Assembly (NCBI GenBank): GCA_965242775.1
Contig: CBDETI010000029.1
Coordinates: 62,001 to 126,000 of the forward strand
Source of the DNA: JAWPMT01 sp965242775
GTDB taxonomy: Bacteria; Bacteroidota; Bacteroidia; Cytophagales; Cyclobacteriaceae
Direction of reading: 5' to 3'
DNA: 64,000 nucleotides
In this document: positions 1 to 9,117 of the stretch, in pieces
How positions within the stretch are numbered: position 1 is the first letter of the stretch
Layout of the letters: every line of letters starts with the position of its first letter
Made by a program: the position numbers and the translations under genes
Notes under the pieces: generated by a model
Told to the model about the DNA's origin: nothing
Seen by the model: the letters and a program-made list of their open reading frames with translations, nothing else
The model's database searches: none

Positions 1-1483
1 TATGGCCGCTACTTATGGACGACTCACCGGTAAGCCTGGTGTTTGTCTGTCTACGTTGGGGCCTGGGGCTACCAATTTTGTGACAGCTGCAGCCTATGCT
101 CAGTTGGGAGGAATGCCATTGTTGATGATCACAGGCCAAAAACCTATTAAAAAAAGCAAGCAGGGACGTTTCCAAATAATCGATGTGGTGGATATGATGC
201 GCCCGATCACCAAGTTTACACGCCAGGTAGTGGATGGCAATAACATCCCGTCGATCGTACGCGAGGCATTTCGCGAAGCTACCGAAGAACGACCGGGAGC
301 GGTACACATCGAGCTTCCTGAAGATGTTGCTGCCGAGGAAGGCCTGGATAAGGTCTTCAACAAAAGCTACATCAGAAGGCCTCTGGCAGACCCCAAGGCA
401 TTGGATGCAGCACTTGAAATGATCCACCTGTCGCGACGACCCCTTTTGCTGATCGGGGCTGGAGCGAACAGAAACAGGACCAGCCAGGCGCTGGAAAGCT
501 TCATTGAGCAATCAGGTATCTACTTTTTCAATACCCAAATGGGCAAAGGAGTAATAGACGAACGTCACGCCCAGTTTCTTGGAACAGCCGCCTTATCCGA
601 CCATGATTATTTACATGATGCCATCAACCAGGCAGATTTAATTATCAATGTTGGACATGATGTCATCGAAAAACCGCCCTTCTTCATGAAAGAGGATGGG
701 TGCAACGTAATCCACGTGAATTATTTCTCCGCTTCCGTTGATGAAGTTTACTTTCCACAGGTAGAAGTGGTCGGGGATATTGCCGAAAGTGTACAGTATC
801 TGGCAGACCATGTTCATCGGCAATCCAACTGGCAGATGGAGGCGTTCAAAAACATTAAGGCCGACGTAGAAGGCCACATTACCAAGTACTTTGAAGATGA
901 GCGCTTTCCGTTGCTACCGCAAAGGCTCGTCAATGAGATCAGAAAGTCCATGCCCGATGATGGTATCGTGACACTCGACAATGGTGTTTATAAAATCTGG
1001 TTTGCGAGAAATTACAAAGCCTATCAGGCCAACACATTACTCTTGGATAATGCACTAGCTACCATGGGCGCTGGACTGCCTTCGGCGATGGGTGCTAAGA
1101 TCACTTTTCCAGACCGCAAGGTGGTGGCGGTATGCGGAGACGGGGGCTTTATGATGAACTCCCAAGAACTGGAAACGGCGGTTAGACTCAAGCTGGACAT
1201 TGTGGTGATCATCCTCAATGACAGTGCCTATGGTATGATCAAATGGAAGCAAGAAGGCATGGATTTTCCGAACTTCGGGCTGGATTTCCAGAACCCTGAT
1301 TTTGTGAAGTACGCCGAGGCCTATGGGGCTAACGGATACCGAATCAGCAGTTGTGAAGACTTTACACTCACGCTCGAAAAATGTCTGAATAATCCTGGGG
1401 TGCATGTTTTGGATGTGCCAGTGGATTACTCGCTGAATTATCAGATTTTAATTAAAGGCCTGGCAGAAAGAAACAAGGAGTAA
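1..1483 (+). CDS. acetolactate synthase-family ThDP enzyme (5' truncated)
   Basis: The protein is a thiamine diphosphate-dependent enzyme of the acetolactate synthase large-subunit family, which condenses 2-oxoacids (two pyruvates to acetolactate in the type enzyme). The visible 493 residues hold the N-terminal PYR domain from YGRLTGKPG onward, a central domain, and the C-terminal PP domain with the ThDP/Mg motif GDGG at about residue 379 followed by an ND pair near 407. Family members are about 550 residues, so roughly 50-60 N-terminal residues lie before the window, and the ATG at position 2 is an internal Met. No regulatory subunit (IlvN/IlvH) follows; an aldehyde dehydrogenase starts 67 bp downstream on the same strand. 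That favours a catabolic or specialised decarboxylase/ligase over the branched-chain pathway enzyme. The family is secure, the substrate is not. Confidence 0.85.
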   Translation, partial: MAATYGRLTGKPGVCLSTLGPGATNFVTAAAYAQLGGMPLLMITGQKPIKKSKQGRFQIIDVVDMMRPITKFTRQVVDGNNIPSIVREAFREATEERPGAVHIELPEDVAAEEGLDKVFNKSYIRRPLADPKALDAALEMIHLSRRPLLLIGAGANRNRTSQALESFIEQSGIYFFNTQMGKGVIDERHAQFLGTAALSDHDYLHDAINQADLIINVGHDVIEKPPFFMKEDGCNVIHVNYFSASVDEVYFPQVEVVGDIAESVQYLADHVHRQSNWQMEAFKNIKADVEGHITKYFEDERFPLLPQRLVNEIRKSMPDDGIVTLDNGVYKIWFARNYKAYQANTLLLDNALATMGAGLPSAMGAKITFPDRKVVAVCGDGGFMMNSQELETAVRLKLDIVVIILNDSAYGMIKWKQEGMDFPNFGLDFQNPDFVKYAEAYGANGYRISSCEDFTLTLEKCLNNPGVHVLDVPVDYSLNYQILIKGLAERNKE

Positions 1484-1550
1484 GAAAATATGACAATCGA
1501 CTGATTTCATCATTTGAGTCGAATAACCCTGTACTGTAGAAAACACGAAT

Positions 1551-2945
1551 ATGGCGGAAATCCTGAATGTAGAAGCCCCCTACGATCTCAAGCGCATCGA
1601 GGAAATACCTATGCACTCGGAGGCAGAGGTGGATGCAGCTATTGAAAAGGCCAAAGCAATTTTTGACGACAGATCCCTTTGGCTCCCAAAAAATGAACGC
1701 ATTGCCATATTGGAAAAGGCAAAAACAATCATGAGTTCGCGAATTGAAGAGCTCACACTGGTTGCCGCGGAAGAAGGTGGTAAACCCTATTTGGACTCGG
1801 AAGTGGAGGTAAAAAGAGCAATCAACGGGCTGCAAATCGCCATCGAAGAAATTGCTCAATTCAGTGGTGAGGAAATACCTATGGGGCACACACCCTCCTC
1901 GGCACAACGGATGGCATTTACCAGGAAAGAACCCATTGGGGTAGTCGCTTCGATAAGTGCATTCAATCATCCACTGAATCTTATCGTTCACCAGACAATT
2001 CCTGCATTGGCAGTCGGCGCTCCCGTCATCGTCAAACCTGCTTTGACCACCCCACGCTCTTGCATCCGTTTTGTACAAATTTTAAAGGAAGCAGGCTTAC
2101 CGCCGGGCCATTGTGAGTACGTTATCGCCAGCAATGAAGCCTCCGAAAAGTTAGTCACCGATCCCAGAGTTAACTTTCTGTCATTCATTGGATCAGCAAG
2201 GGTAGGCTGGTATCTTAATTCTAAAGTCGCTCCGGGAACACGGGTAGCACTGGAACATGGGGGGGCTGCCCCAGCGATTGTAGGTCCGGACGCTGATTTA
2301 GATCAAATCATCGCGCCACTGATGAAAGGTGGCTTTTACCACAGCGGTCAGGTTTGTGTTTCCGTTCAGCGGATCATTGCTCATGAGTCAATTGCCTCTG
2401 ACCTGGCGATCAGAATGGCGCAGGAAGCCCAAAACCTGAAAGTCGGTGATCCAACTGAAAAAGAGACAGAATGCGGCCCACTCATCCTGCCGAGGGAAGT
2501 AGACCGGGTAGAAAATTGGGTAAATGAAGCGCGGGACCAGGGTGCACAGGTCCTCTGTGGCGGCAAGCGGATATCAAATACACTTTATGAACCTACGATT
2601 TTGCTTAACCCGAGCCGGCAAAGCAAAGTCTCCAGGGAAGAAATATTTGGACCGGTCTGCTGTGTATATGCTTACAAAGACATAAACGAGGCCATTGCCC
2701 AGGCCAATGAATTACCCTACGCTTTTCAGGCCTCCGTTTTTACCAATGACCTGGAACTCGCACTTAAAACCAGTAATCAGATTAATGCAAGTGCAGTCAT
2801 GATCAACGATCACACCGCATTTCGGGTGGATTGGATGCCTTTCGGGGGTCGCGACCAGTCCGGGTTGGGCATGGGAGGAATTAAGTATTCCATGGAAGAC
2901 ATGTCCAGAGAGAAAATGTTAGTGATCAAGAGCAAGCATCTCTGA
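1551..2945 (+). CDS. aldehyde dehydrogenase family protein
   Basis: This is an NAD(P)-dependent aldehyde dehydrogenase of 464 residues, close to family length. The expected catalytic set is visible: Asn139 in AFNHP (oxyanion hole), Lys162 in VKPA (cofactor), Glu235 in LEHGG (general base) and nucleophile Cys269 in GQVCVS. The enzyme would oxidise an aldehyde to an acid in the cytoplasm. It follows the acetolactate synthase-like gene by 67 bp in the same direction, so the ThDP enzyme may supply its aldehyde or act on a product of the same route; this is inference from position. The coding region overlaps the 3' end of the convergent gene on the minus strand by 27 bp. Confidence 0.9.
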   Translation: MAEILNVEAPYDLKRIEEIPMHSEAEVDAAIEKAKAIFDDRSLWLPKNERIAILEKAKTIMSSRIEELTLVAAEEGGKPYLDSEVEVKRAINGLQIAIEEIAQFSGEEIPMGHTPSSAQRMAFTRKEPIGVVASISAFNHPLNLIVHQTIPALAVGAPVIVKPALTTPRSCIRFVQILKEAGLPPGHCEYVIASNEASEKLVTDPRVNFLSFIGSARVGWYLNSKVAPGTRVALEHGGAAPAIVGPDADLDQIIAPLMKGGFYHSGQVCVSVQRIIAHESIASDLAIRMAQEAQNLKVGDPTEKETECGPLILPREVDRVENWVNEARDQGAQVLCGGKRISNTLYEPTILLNPSRQSKVSREEIFGPVCCVYAYKDINEAIAQANELPYAFQASVFTNDLELALKTSNQINASAVMINDHTAFRVDWMPFGGRDQSGLGMGGIKYSMEDMSREKMLVIKSKHL

Positions 2946-3491
2946 TCGATTCTGCACACCATTGTAAAAGTCAAACAGCACAATCAGATCATCCTTGGAT
3001 TTAAACGAAATGTGCTCGCGCTTTATGAAATCACGAACTTCCGCTGCCCTCTCAGTAAAATGGCTCAAGAACTCTTTTTTGCTTGAAACAGAATAAACCG
3101 AACCCTCCGACAGGATGAAAAACGGCGGAAAACCCTTATCCTCAAATTCACTAAATCCAAGATCTTCACGGTACAACAACGTGACCTGACCTTCACTGAG
3201 TATCTGGAAGAGTTTGTAACCATTCATACCAAATACCGCCGAGCAGTAGCCAATAGGGCCTAGTTCCGTTTCTAAGATGACTTTTTTAATTTGAGAGGCG
3301 ACGAGGTGTTGATAGCGGGAGCCATTTTTTACCACAACCAAATCCTTGTCAAAATCAATTCGAATGAACCCCTCCAAGACATCCGACTTGGTCTGAACAA
3401 AACCATGTCCCCCCACGGCCTCACTTGGGTATCCCGTCGCGGAACAGATGCACAGGATGGAAAAAAACGAGAGAAAATAAACGTTTTTCAT
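2919..3491 (-). CDS. exported protein of unknown function
   Basis: I do not recognise this family. I start it at the ATG at 3491 because the reading then begins with a good signal peptide (MKNVYFLSFF, then a hydrophobic stretch ending near ATGYPSEA); the longer frame up to 3626 adds a non-hydrophobic leader of 45 residues. The mature part is about 170 residues, mixed alpha/beta, without repeats, membrane segments or metal motifs. It resembles in character the many small secreted Bacteroidota proteins of unknown role. Its 3' end overlaps the aldehyde dehydrogenase gene by 27 bp in convergent orientation, and it is divergent from ridA. Confidence 0.6.
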   Translation of the reverse strand: MKNVYFLSFFSILCICSATGYPSEAVGGHGFVQTKSDVLEGFIRIDFDKDLVVVKNGSRYQHLVASQIKKVILETELGPIGYCSAVFGMNGYKLFQILSEGQVTLLYREDLGFSEFEDKGFPPFFILSEGSVYSVSSKKEFLSHFTERAAEVRDFIKREHISFKSKDDLIVLFDFYNGVQNRSEMLALDH

Positions 3492-3677
3492 AGCTGTGGA
3501 ATTCGTGGTTCTTGGGAAACAAAAGAAGCCCTGAGGACCCGTTAACTCACTACGAGAAGTGGAACTTAACGGAAGCTTGATCCTCGGTTGATAGAATTTT
3601 AAAGCAATGGTAACAACCTCCTTCACCTATTGAATCGCCACTGACATGAGCGATTTCAAGCTTATCTTTCACACCCT

Positions 3678-4064
3678 ATGAAAAAAATAAACACTAGTAA
3701 CGCACCTCAGCCTGTTGGGCCGTACGCCCAGGCAATTGTCACCGACGGGCTTGTATTTTGCTCTGGTCAGGCGGCGCTAAACCCTGCATCTGGCCGAATT
3801 GACCTTACCTCAGTGGCGGAGCAAACCGAACTTACTTTGAGAAATCTTGAGGAAGTATTGTTGGCCGCTGGTTCCGACCTACACCATGTGATCAAATGTA
3901 ATGTGTACCTCATCGATATGGACGAGTTCGGTGAGATGAACACCGTGTACGAGCGAATATTTCATCCACATAAACCAGCAAGGACCACCATAGAAGCCAG
4001 CCGATTGCCACTGGATGCAAAGGTTGAGATTGAGTGCGTAGCCAGGCTCGCGGTTAATCCGTAA
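3678..4064 (+). CDS. ridA: RidA family protein (reactive enamine/imine deaminase)
   Basis: The 128-residue protein has the length and sequence of the YjgF/YER057c/UK114 (RidA) family, which hydrolyses reactive enamine/imine intermediates made by PLP enzymes. The hallmark C-terminal block PARTTIEASRLPLDAKVEIE is present and contains the substrate-binding Arg that defines active RidA proteins. The N-terminal NAPQPVGPYAQA block also fits. It stands alone on the plus strand between a divergent secreted-protein gene and a convergent DinB-fold gene, overlapping the latter by 11 bp. Cytoplasmic housekeeping is the likely role. Confidence 0.92.
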   Translation: MKKINTSNAPQPVGPYAQAIVTDGLVFCSGQAALNPASGRIDLTSVAEQTELTLRNLEEVLLAAGSDLHHVIKCNVYLIDMDEFGEMNTVYERIFHPHKPARTTIEASRLPLDAKVEIECVARLAVNP

Positions 4065-4575
4065 GTACTCTGAGGTACCTGGGCCAGGGGCCACTATCTT
4101 CCTTGAACTGTTTAGCGATAACACGGGAAACCTGATAAATATGCCCAAGATCATGGGCAGCCCAGGCTGAAAGTAATTGCGATATCGAAACAGCACCAAA
4201 CTCCGGGTGGATACCCTGTAGCGCGAAATGCTTTTGATCAAGATTTAGCGATTCCAGTTGTACCAGATTTTGGTCGCGCAAATCACGAAACTCTTGTCGC
4301 AATTCAGTCAGATTTTTGCCCACACTCTCCCGCTCCTGAGCAAACCTGTCGAACGGTTCGAATTGCTTATCCTCCGCGAAAAGAATGATCTCTATTCTTG
4401 GGATCCAGTCGGTTTTTTCACCATGGATAAGGTGTCCCATGATATCAAAAGCACTCCAGGTATTTGGCCCTTCATTGGCATCAGTGAGTGCCCCCGGCAA
4501 ACTTGACAACATGCTATCAAGCGTGGGTGCGGTTTGCTCCAGTACCCGAATCACACGATCGTAGTTGAATGCCAT
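4054..4575 (-). CDS. DinB/YfiT-fold metal-binding protein
   Basis: The 173-residue protein is a four-helix DinB/YfiT-like protein. The three metal-ligand histidines expected of the fold are visible: one in the GHLIHGEK segment near residue 50 and two in AAHDLGHIYQ near residues 140-145. Members include thiol transferases and proteins of unknown function, so the reaction cannot be named. The gene lies 2 bp downstream of the yebC-family gene in the same direction, so the two are probably cotranscribed, and it overlaps ridA by 11 bp tail to tail. Confidence 0.8.
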   Translation of the reverse strand: MAFNYDRVIRVLEQTAPTLDSMLSSLPGALTDANEGPNTWSAFDIMGHLIHGEKTDWIPRIEIILFAEDKQFEPFDRFAQERESVGKNLTELRQEFRDLRDQNLVQLESLNLDQKHFALQGIHPEFGAVSISQLLSAWAAHDLGHIYQVSRVIAKQFKEDSGPWPRYLRVLTD

Positions 4576-4577
4576 AT

Positions 4578-5288
4578 TTAACCAATATTGGTGTAGACTG
4601 CCTGGACGTCATCGTCTTCCTCGATTTTGTCCATCATGCGCTCGATCTCCTCCAATTGGTCCTCAGAAAAATCGACAGGTGTGGTTGGATACCGCTTTAA
4701 GCCAGATTTACTGACCTCAATACCTTTATTTTCAAGAACTCCAGCCAACTCCCCATACTGAGTATAGTCCGCATAGGCGTACACAGTTCCTTCATTTTCT
4801 TCCAATTCCTCCAATCCCCCGTCTATCAACTCCAGCTCTAACTCTTCAAGGTCCATGTCCTCTTGCTTAGGAAATTCAAAGACAGCCTTTCGGTTAAACA
4901 TAAACTCCAAGGAACCGGACGGCACCAGGCCCCCTCCTGCCTTACTGAAATAAGATTTTACATTAGCTACTGTCCGATTGTTATTGTCCGTTGTGCATTC
5001 CACAAACACAAGAACTCCATGGGGGCCCTTGCCTTCAAAAGTTACCTCATTAAGCACTTCTGCATCCTTGCCTACCGCTCGCTTAATGGCATTTTCAATG
5101 TTGTCTTTGGGCATGTTTTCTGCCTTGGCATTTTGTATCGCCGTGCGCAGTTTGGCATTCATCTCCGGATCAGGGCCACCATCCCTGGCTGCCACCTGGA
5201 TGGCCTTGGCCAGCTTTGGAAAAACCTTGGACATTTTGTCCCATCTCTTTTCTTTAGCAGCTCTGCGGTATTCAAATGCTCTTCCCAT
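4578..5288 (-). CDS. YebC/PmpR family regulator or translation factor
   Basis: This 236-residue protein belongs to the YebC/PmpR/TACO1 family. It begins with the characteristic MGRAFEYRRAAKEKRWDKM block and keeps the ARDGGPDP and NMPKDNIENAIKRA motifs of domain 1 and the acidic C-terminal domain. Family members have been described as DNA-binding regulators and more recently as ribosome-associated factors that relieve stalling at proline stretches; which applies here cannot be read from sequence. It precedes the DinB-fold gene by 2 bp. The start is fixed by the conserved first residues. Confidence 0.93.
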   Translation of the reverse strand: MGRAFEYRRAAKEKRWDKMSKVFPKLAKAIQVAARDGGPDPEMNAKLRTAIQNAKAENMPKDNIENAIKRAVGKDAEVLNEVTFEGKGPHGVLVFVECTTDNNNRTVANVKSYFSKAGGGLVPSGSLEFMFNRKAVFEFPKQEDMDLEELELELIDGGLEELEENEGTVYAYADYTQYGELAGVLENKGIEVSKSGLKRYPTTPVDFSEDQLEEIERMMDKIEEDDDVQAVYTNIG

Positions 5289-5376
5289 ATGTTAGATTAG
5301 TCTTTATTGAGCTCAAATTTATTGCAATAGGCCAAAATTTTTCAGGCCAATTCTCACTCAAAATAAGATACCAGCC

Positions 5377-5826
5377 TTAAAACCGCAACCGACTGGTTCC
5401 TTCCTCCTCATAAATGGACTGAAACCTGATCTCAACCGCAATAGATCTGAACGTCTGGCCCTGAAGTCGGACCAAAGTTTTGCTCTCGCCAGGTGCCAGG
5501 ACACTGCCATTGAGAATGGCCATCTCCCGGATGTTACTCATCTCACCGGCCGCTTCCAATACCTTTCCAAACCTGTCATAGACTGTCTCCTCATACTCGT
5601 ACTTAACATCTTTTACAATGGCGGGACCAAACCCGGCATTTTGGATAGAAACAGTCACAGTGGAATCTCCCTGATATACAGACGGGTTGATCAATGGGCG
5701 TACGGTCAACTTATTATGATTGTGTAGTATTTGAACCTGAAGAATGGAAACTACCAGAGCCGACAAGGCTACCACTAACACACCGTAGTGGCTTAACTTT
5801 TCAATTTTCGAACTCATATTCGCCAA
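5377..5826 (-). CDS. single-pass membrane protein of unknown function
   Basis: I do not recognise this 149-residue protein. It has a short N-terminal cytoplasmic stretch, one clear transmembrane helix at about residues 13-35, and a C-terminal domain of about 110 residues rich in beta strands with an NAGFGPA/APGES pattern like an immunoglobulin-type or CARDB-like fold. That would place the domain on the outer face of the inner membrane. An alternative start is Met4. It follows the EamA transporter gene by 14 bp on the same strand and may be cotranscribed with it and yidD. Confidence 0.6.
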   Translation of the reverse strand: MANMSSKIEKLSHYGVLVVALSALVVSILQVQILHNHNKLTVRPLINPSVYQGDSTVTVSIQNAGFGPAIVKDVKYEYEETVYDRFGKVLEAAGEMSNIREMAILNGSVLAPGESKTLVRLQGQTFRSIAVEIRFQSIYEEEGTSRLRF

Positions 5827-5840
5827 AATTTCCGGCTAAT

Positions 5841-6710
5841 CTAACCGGATTTGAGCCCATTTCTAATACCCTCCGCAACCACTGTAAGTAAAATTAAGGC
5901 TCCTCCCAGCATGGCTTTACTTGTAGGTATCTCTGAAAGGAAGATGACGCCCATGATTATGCCATAAATCGGCTGGATCGTGCTAATGATGCCCAGAGAA
6001 GTTGCTGAATAATGATTTAATGCATAAACAAACAGCGAGTGTCCCATGGCCGTAGTGATTACTGCCAGCGCCAATATACCGGGCCATTCGGCAGCAATTT
6101 GACCCGGATCCTGATACGCTAATACCGGAGACATGATCAGACCCCCAATAAGTAATTGGTAGAACATGAGCGACATAGCATTGTGATGTTGCACTAGTGG
6201 CTTGACCAAAACATTGCGAAATACATATATCAGGGAGGATAACAACCCCATTAACAAGCCCTGTAGGTACTGATTTTGGAAATCAATGCCCGGCACTAAA
6301 AGACTCACGCCGATTAGACTCACCGCACCAAACAACAAGTGGATACGCTCCAGTTTGGTTTTCAGCAAAAGTGGCTCTATCAGCGCCGTAAACACGGGAT
6401 ATGTAAAGAGAGCAAGCATACCGATGGCTATATTGGATAGCTGCAACGCCAGAAAATAGGTGGTCCAGTGTGCGACAAGAAGGATGCTTATCAACACAAT
6501 CCTCCTAAAGTCCCTCCCACTTGAAAGAGACAAAGAGATACCTCGCAAACGGCAAAAAACTGCCAATAACCCTGCTGCTAACAGGCATCGCAAACATATC
6601 GATACATAAGAAGGTAAATCTATTATCCTTCCTAACGGCCCTGATGTACTCATCAGAAGCATCGTCAGGTTTGCTTCTAAGAGCGGCATCCATCGGCTAC
6701 GCGCCTTCAC
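5841..6710 (-). CDS. EamA family (DMT superfamily) transporter
   Basis: The protein has 289 residues, about ten hydrophobic helices and the two-repeat architecture of EamA drug/metabolite exporters, including the ASIGL/TTAMGHSLF type second-repeat region and a GGALIL terminal helix. It is expected to export a small metabolite across the inner membrane; the substrate is unknown. The start is a GTG forming a GTGA overlap with the stop of yidD, which supports translational coupling; an ATG seven codons in is an alternative. A single-pass protein gene follows 14 bp downstream. Confidence 0.88.
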   Translation of the reverse strand: MKARSRWMPLLEANLTMLLMSTSGPLGRIIDLPSYVSICLRCLLAAGLLAVFCRLRGISLSLSSGRDFRRIVLISILLVAHWTTYFLALQLSNIAIGMLALFTYPVFTALIEPLLLKTKLERIHLLFGAVSLIGVSLLVPGIDFQNQYLQGLLMGLLSSLIYVFRNVLVKPLVQHHNAMSLMFYQLLIGGLIMSPVLAYQDPGQIAAEWPGILALAVITTAMGHSLFVYALNHYSATSLGIISTIQPIYGIIMGVIFLSEIPTSKAMLGGALILLTVVAEGIRNGLKSG

Positions 6711-6922
6711 GGAACTGGGTCATAACCGCTGCCACCCCAGGGATGACACCTCGAGATCCGCTTCAGCCCAAGCCACAAACCCCTGAGGCCATATTTGTTA
6801 ATTGCATGCTTCGTATACTCGGAACAAGTAGGAGTATATCGACAGGAACTAGGGAAAAGGGGTGATAAACTGTATTGATAAAACAAAACAGGCAATAATA
6901 GAATTTTGCGGAACCATTTCAC
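6707..6922 (-). CDS. yidD: membrane protein insertion efficiency factor YidD
   Basis: This is the small YidD protein, a membrane-associated helper of YidC-mediated insertion. The family signature is complete: FYQYSLSPLFPSSCRYTPTCS near the N-terminus and RCHPWGGSGYDPVP at the C-terminus. I start it at the GTG at 6922, giving 71 residues, the usual family length. A longer reading from the ATG at 6991 adds 23 residues not expected in the family and would run through the candidate promoter and start of the divergent BamA-like gene. The gene is not next to rnpA or yidC as in many bacteria, but overlaps the EamA transporter start by 4 bp. Confidence 0.85.
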   Translation of the reverse strand: MKWFRKILLLPVLFYQYSLSPLFPSSCRYTPTCSEYTKHAINKYGLRGLWLGLKRISRCHPWGGSGYDPVP

Positions 6923-6944
6923 ACTGCAAATGTATTTGACAAAA

Positions 6945-6976
6945 TTTGGACCTGCCGGGAAAATTAATTCAGTTTG
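6945..6976 (+). promoter_or_regulatory. candidate Bacteroidota-type promoter of the BamA-like gene
   Basis: A TTTG at 6945-6948 is followed after 20 bases by TCAGTTTG at 6969-6976. The Bacteroidota sigma-A consensus is TTTG, 19-21 bases, TAnnTTTG, so only one fixed position of the -7 element deviates. Transcription would begin near 6982, just ahead of the GTG start at 6995. The match is by eye. Confidence 0.45.
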
Positions 6977-6994
6977 CAACACATACGTCAAGCA

Positions 6995-8413
6995 GTGAAG
7001 ATTGGTGTGAGAAGTTATGGTTGGATATTAGTGTGGTTCGCATCGATGATTGCCGTCCCGGTCTTTGTTGTCGGTCAGGATGCTGCTACTGACATCACCA
7101 TCCGGGAAGTATTCATAGTCGGAAACAAAAAAACCAAAACCGACATCATCTTACGGGAAATGAGCCTGCTCAAAGGAAAAACATTTGCCGACACCTTGAT
7201 CAACCAACTGATCGAGGAAGATAAGATGAGAGTCTACAACACCAACCTTTTCGATGAAGTAAAGATTCAGACACTCAATGCAGGCAACAACGAGGTAGTT
7301 GTGATGGTGGAAGTCAATGAACGGTGGTATATCTATCCCGGAATCATTTTTCAGCTGGCTGACCGAAATTTTAACGACTGGTGGGTGAATCAAAATCACG
7401 ACCTGAGTCGCGTGAATCTTGGTGTCAGATACCAGCAGTACAATTTCAGAGGACGTAGAGAGCTACTCAATTTGATCTTCCAAATGGGTTTTGAAAGAAA
7501 AGTTCTGGTAAGTTGGCGGATACCGTACATTGAAAAAACACAGAAACATGGATTGGCCTTTACCTATGGATACAACGAAAGCCGCAATGCCGGGTACAGG
7601 ACAGAAGATCATGTCAGGCAATTCATCGGTGAAGAACGTATCCTAAGAAGAGGAACCAAGGCCGGTGTTACTTATAGATTTCGAAACTCCTTTTACAACG
7701 TACATCGAGTTCAGCTAAGTTTCCACCATAAAACAATTGATGATACCGTGGCCCTGCTAAACCCCAATTATTTTAACAACAGCGCCACCACCCAAAGGCA
7801 TTTCGACATCAGTTACCAGTTCACCCGCGATCTTCGAAACAACAATAATTACCCAACAAAGGGCTATTTAATTGACATTCGGGCGGAAAAGACGGGCACC
7901 GGAATTTACAAACAGCTAGATATTTTTGATATCATGGTCTCCTATAGCAAATACTGGGAGATCGGTAAAAATTTCTCATTCGCTGCAGGAATTGTGGGCT
8001 TTTCATCCTGGCCGGAAAATCAGCCGTACGAAAAATATTTTGGCCTGGGCAATGGTCAGGTCCTGGTGCGCGGGTACGAACAAGACTTAATCGAAGGCCA
8101 TAAGTACTTCTTGTATAAAAGTACACTACGCAAAAGGCTGTTCAAGTACACACAGGACATTAGTCCGGTGATGCCCCTAAAACAATTCCAAAAGGTTCCT
8201 GTCGCCATCTATGCCAAGATCTTCTTCGACGCTGGCTATGTTGAAAACTATCCTCAATATGAGGTCAACGAAAGACTTTCAAACAGCATTCTGCATGGTT
8301 TGGGTGCCGGGTTAGATTTAGTCACGATTTACGATCTTGTGACTCGATTTGAATGGTCGCTGAACGCCGATAATCAGGTGCGATTTGCACTCAATGCGAA
8401 AGTGGAGTTTTAG
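6995..8413 (+). CDS. BamA/TamA-like outer membrane beta-barrel protein
   Basis: The protein is an Omp85-superfamily outer membrane protein, smaller than BamA. After a signal peptide it has one POTRA domain at about residues 30-110 (TIREVFIVGNKKTK start, typical of POTRA strand 1) and then a 16-strand-type barrel to the C-terminus, ending in an aromatic-containing strand (LNAKVEF). I choose the GTG at 6995 because it gives a compact signal peptide ending in VVGQ; the frame also opens with TTG at 6974, but that lies inside the candidate -7 element. It may insert or export a specific outer membrane substrate. It is divergent from yidD, and its stop directly abuts that of the next, convergent gene. 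Confidence 0.8.
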   Translation: MKIGVRSYGWILVWFASMIAVPVFVVGQDAATDITIREVFIVGNKKTKTDIILREMSLLKGKTFADTLINQLIEEDKMRVYNTNLFDEVKIQTLNAGNNEVVVMVEVNERWYIYPGIIFQLADRNFNDWWVNQNHDLSRVNLGVRYQQYNFRGRRELLNLIFQMGFERKVLVSWRIPYIEKTQKHGLAFTYGYNESRNAGYRTEDHVRQFIGEERILRRGTKAGVTYRFRNSFYNVHRVQLSFHHKTIDDTVALLNPNYFNNSATTQRHFDISYQFTRDLRNNNNYPTKGYLIDIRAEKTGTGIYKQLDIFDIMVSYSKYWEIGKNFSFAAGIVGFSSWPENQPYEKYFGLGNGQVLVRGYEQDLIEGHKYFLYKSTLRKRLFKYTQDISPVMPLKQFQKVPVAIYAKIFFDAGYVENYPQYEVNERLSNSILHGLGAGLDLVTIYDLVTRFEWSLNADNQVRFALNAKVEF

Positions 8414-9046
8414 TCAATTGTAACTTTTCCAAGGTTTACGCTCACCTTTTTTGTTGAACTTGTACCACTGATCTACTGGTTCTCCCTCCTTATAGTAGCC
8501 AATGAATGTTGGTCTGCCGGATTCAAAAAATTGCCATTCACCGGTTTCCTTTCCGTTCGCAAACTGCCCCTTTTGCCATAAACTACCATCCTCATTGTAG
8601 AAAACCCAATACCCATGGGGTTGTCCGTCCTTGTACTCCCCTAGCCGCTTCATACGGCCATTTTCATAGCCAAACTCCCATTGTCCTTCGTAAAGCCCTT
8701 CCCAAAAAATTCCTCGCTTTTCGAGAGTTCCATTTGGATGATAGTAAAACGAGGAATCCTGTTGCAAACCCTCCTGCCAGTTTTCCAATGCTGCCAGTTG
8801 CCCGTTAGGGTGAAAGTACCGCTGCTCTCCTTCCAGTGATCCGAAGGAATAATTCAATTGGGCACTCTGCTGTCCATCCGGGTAAAAATGCCACCACTGC
8901 CCCTCCTTGATTTTTCCGTTGAGTTCGCCGACAGCCTTTAACCCACCTCCTTCGTAAAAGAGACTATCTGGCTGCGCCAGCAGGTGGCCAGTATAAAGCA
9001 CTATTGTCAGGCTAAGGAGTGGTCGCATAGGATAAGAACTCATCAA
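8414..9046 (-). CDS. secreted MORN/YwqK-like repeat protein
   Basis: The 210-residue protein has an N-terminal signal peptide and a run of about seven short beta-hairpin repeats of the form (Y/F)xNGxLxxxGxYxxGxxxGxWxFY, as in YwqK-like MORN-repeat proteins. Automatic annotation often calls this family a toxin-antitoxin antitoxin; nothing here supports that, because no toxin partner is adjacent and the protein is exported. It probably acts at the cell surface or periplasm in an unknown way. Starts at Met1 or Met7 (9028) both give a signal peptide. Its stop abuts the stop of the BamA-like gene, and the next gene is divergent. Confidence 0.75.
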   Translation of the reverse strand: MMSSYPMRPLLSLTIVLYTGHLLAQPDSLFYEGGGLKAVGELNGKIKEGQWWHFYPDGQQSAQLNYSFGSLEGEQRYFHPNGQLAALENWQEGLQQDSSFYYHPNGTLEKRGIFWEGLYEGQWEFGYENGRMKRLGEYKDGQPHGYWVFYNEDGSLWQKGQFANGKETGEWQFFESGRPTFIGYYKEGEPVDQWYKFNKKGERKPWKSYN

Positions 9047-9117
9047 TGCTAACGAATTTCTACTTTTCAGCGTGGTGTTTTATTGTAAGAATTTCTTGAA
9101 AGGCGTAGCTTTCTGTC

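Noticed and set aside
1452..2078. 208-codon minus-strand frame opposite the aldehyde dehydrogenase
   Set aside because: It lies over well-conserved catalytic sequence of the plus-strand enzyme and has no motif of its own.
8414..9046. Toxin-antitoxin system (YwqK-type antitoxin label)
   Set aside because: The protein has a signal peptide and MORN-like repeats, and no toxin gene is adjacent.
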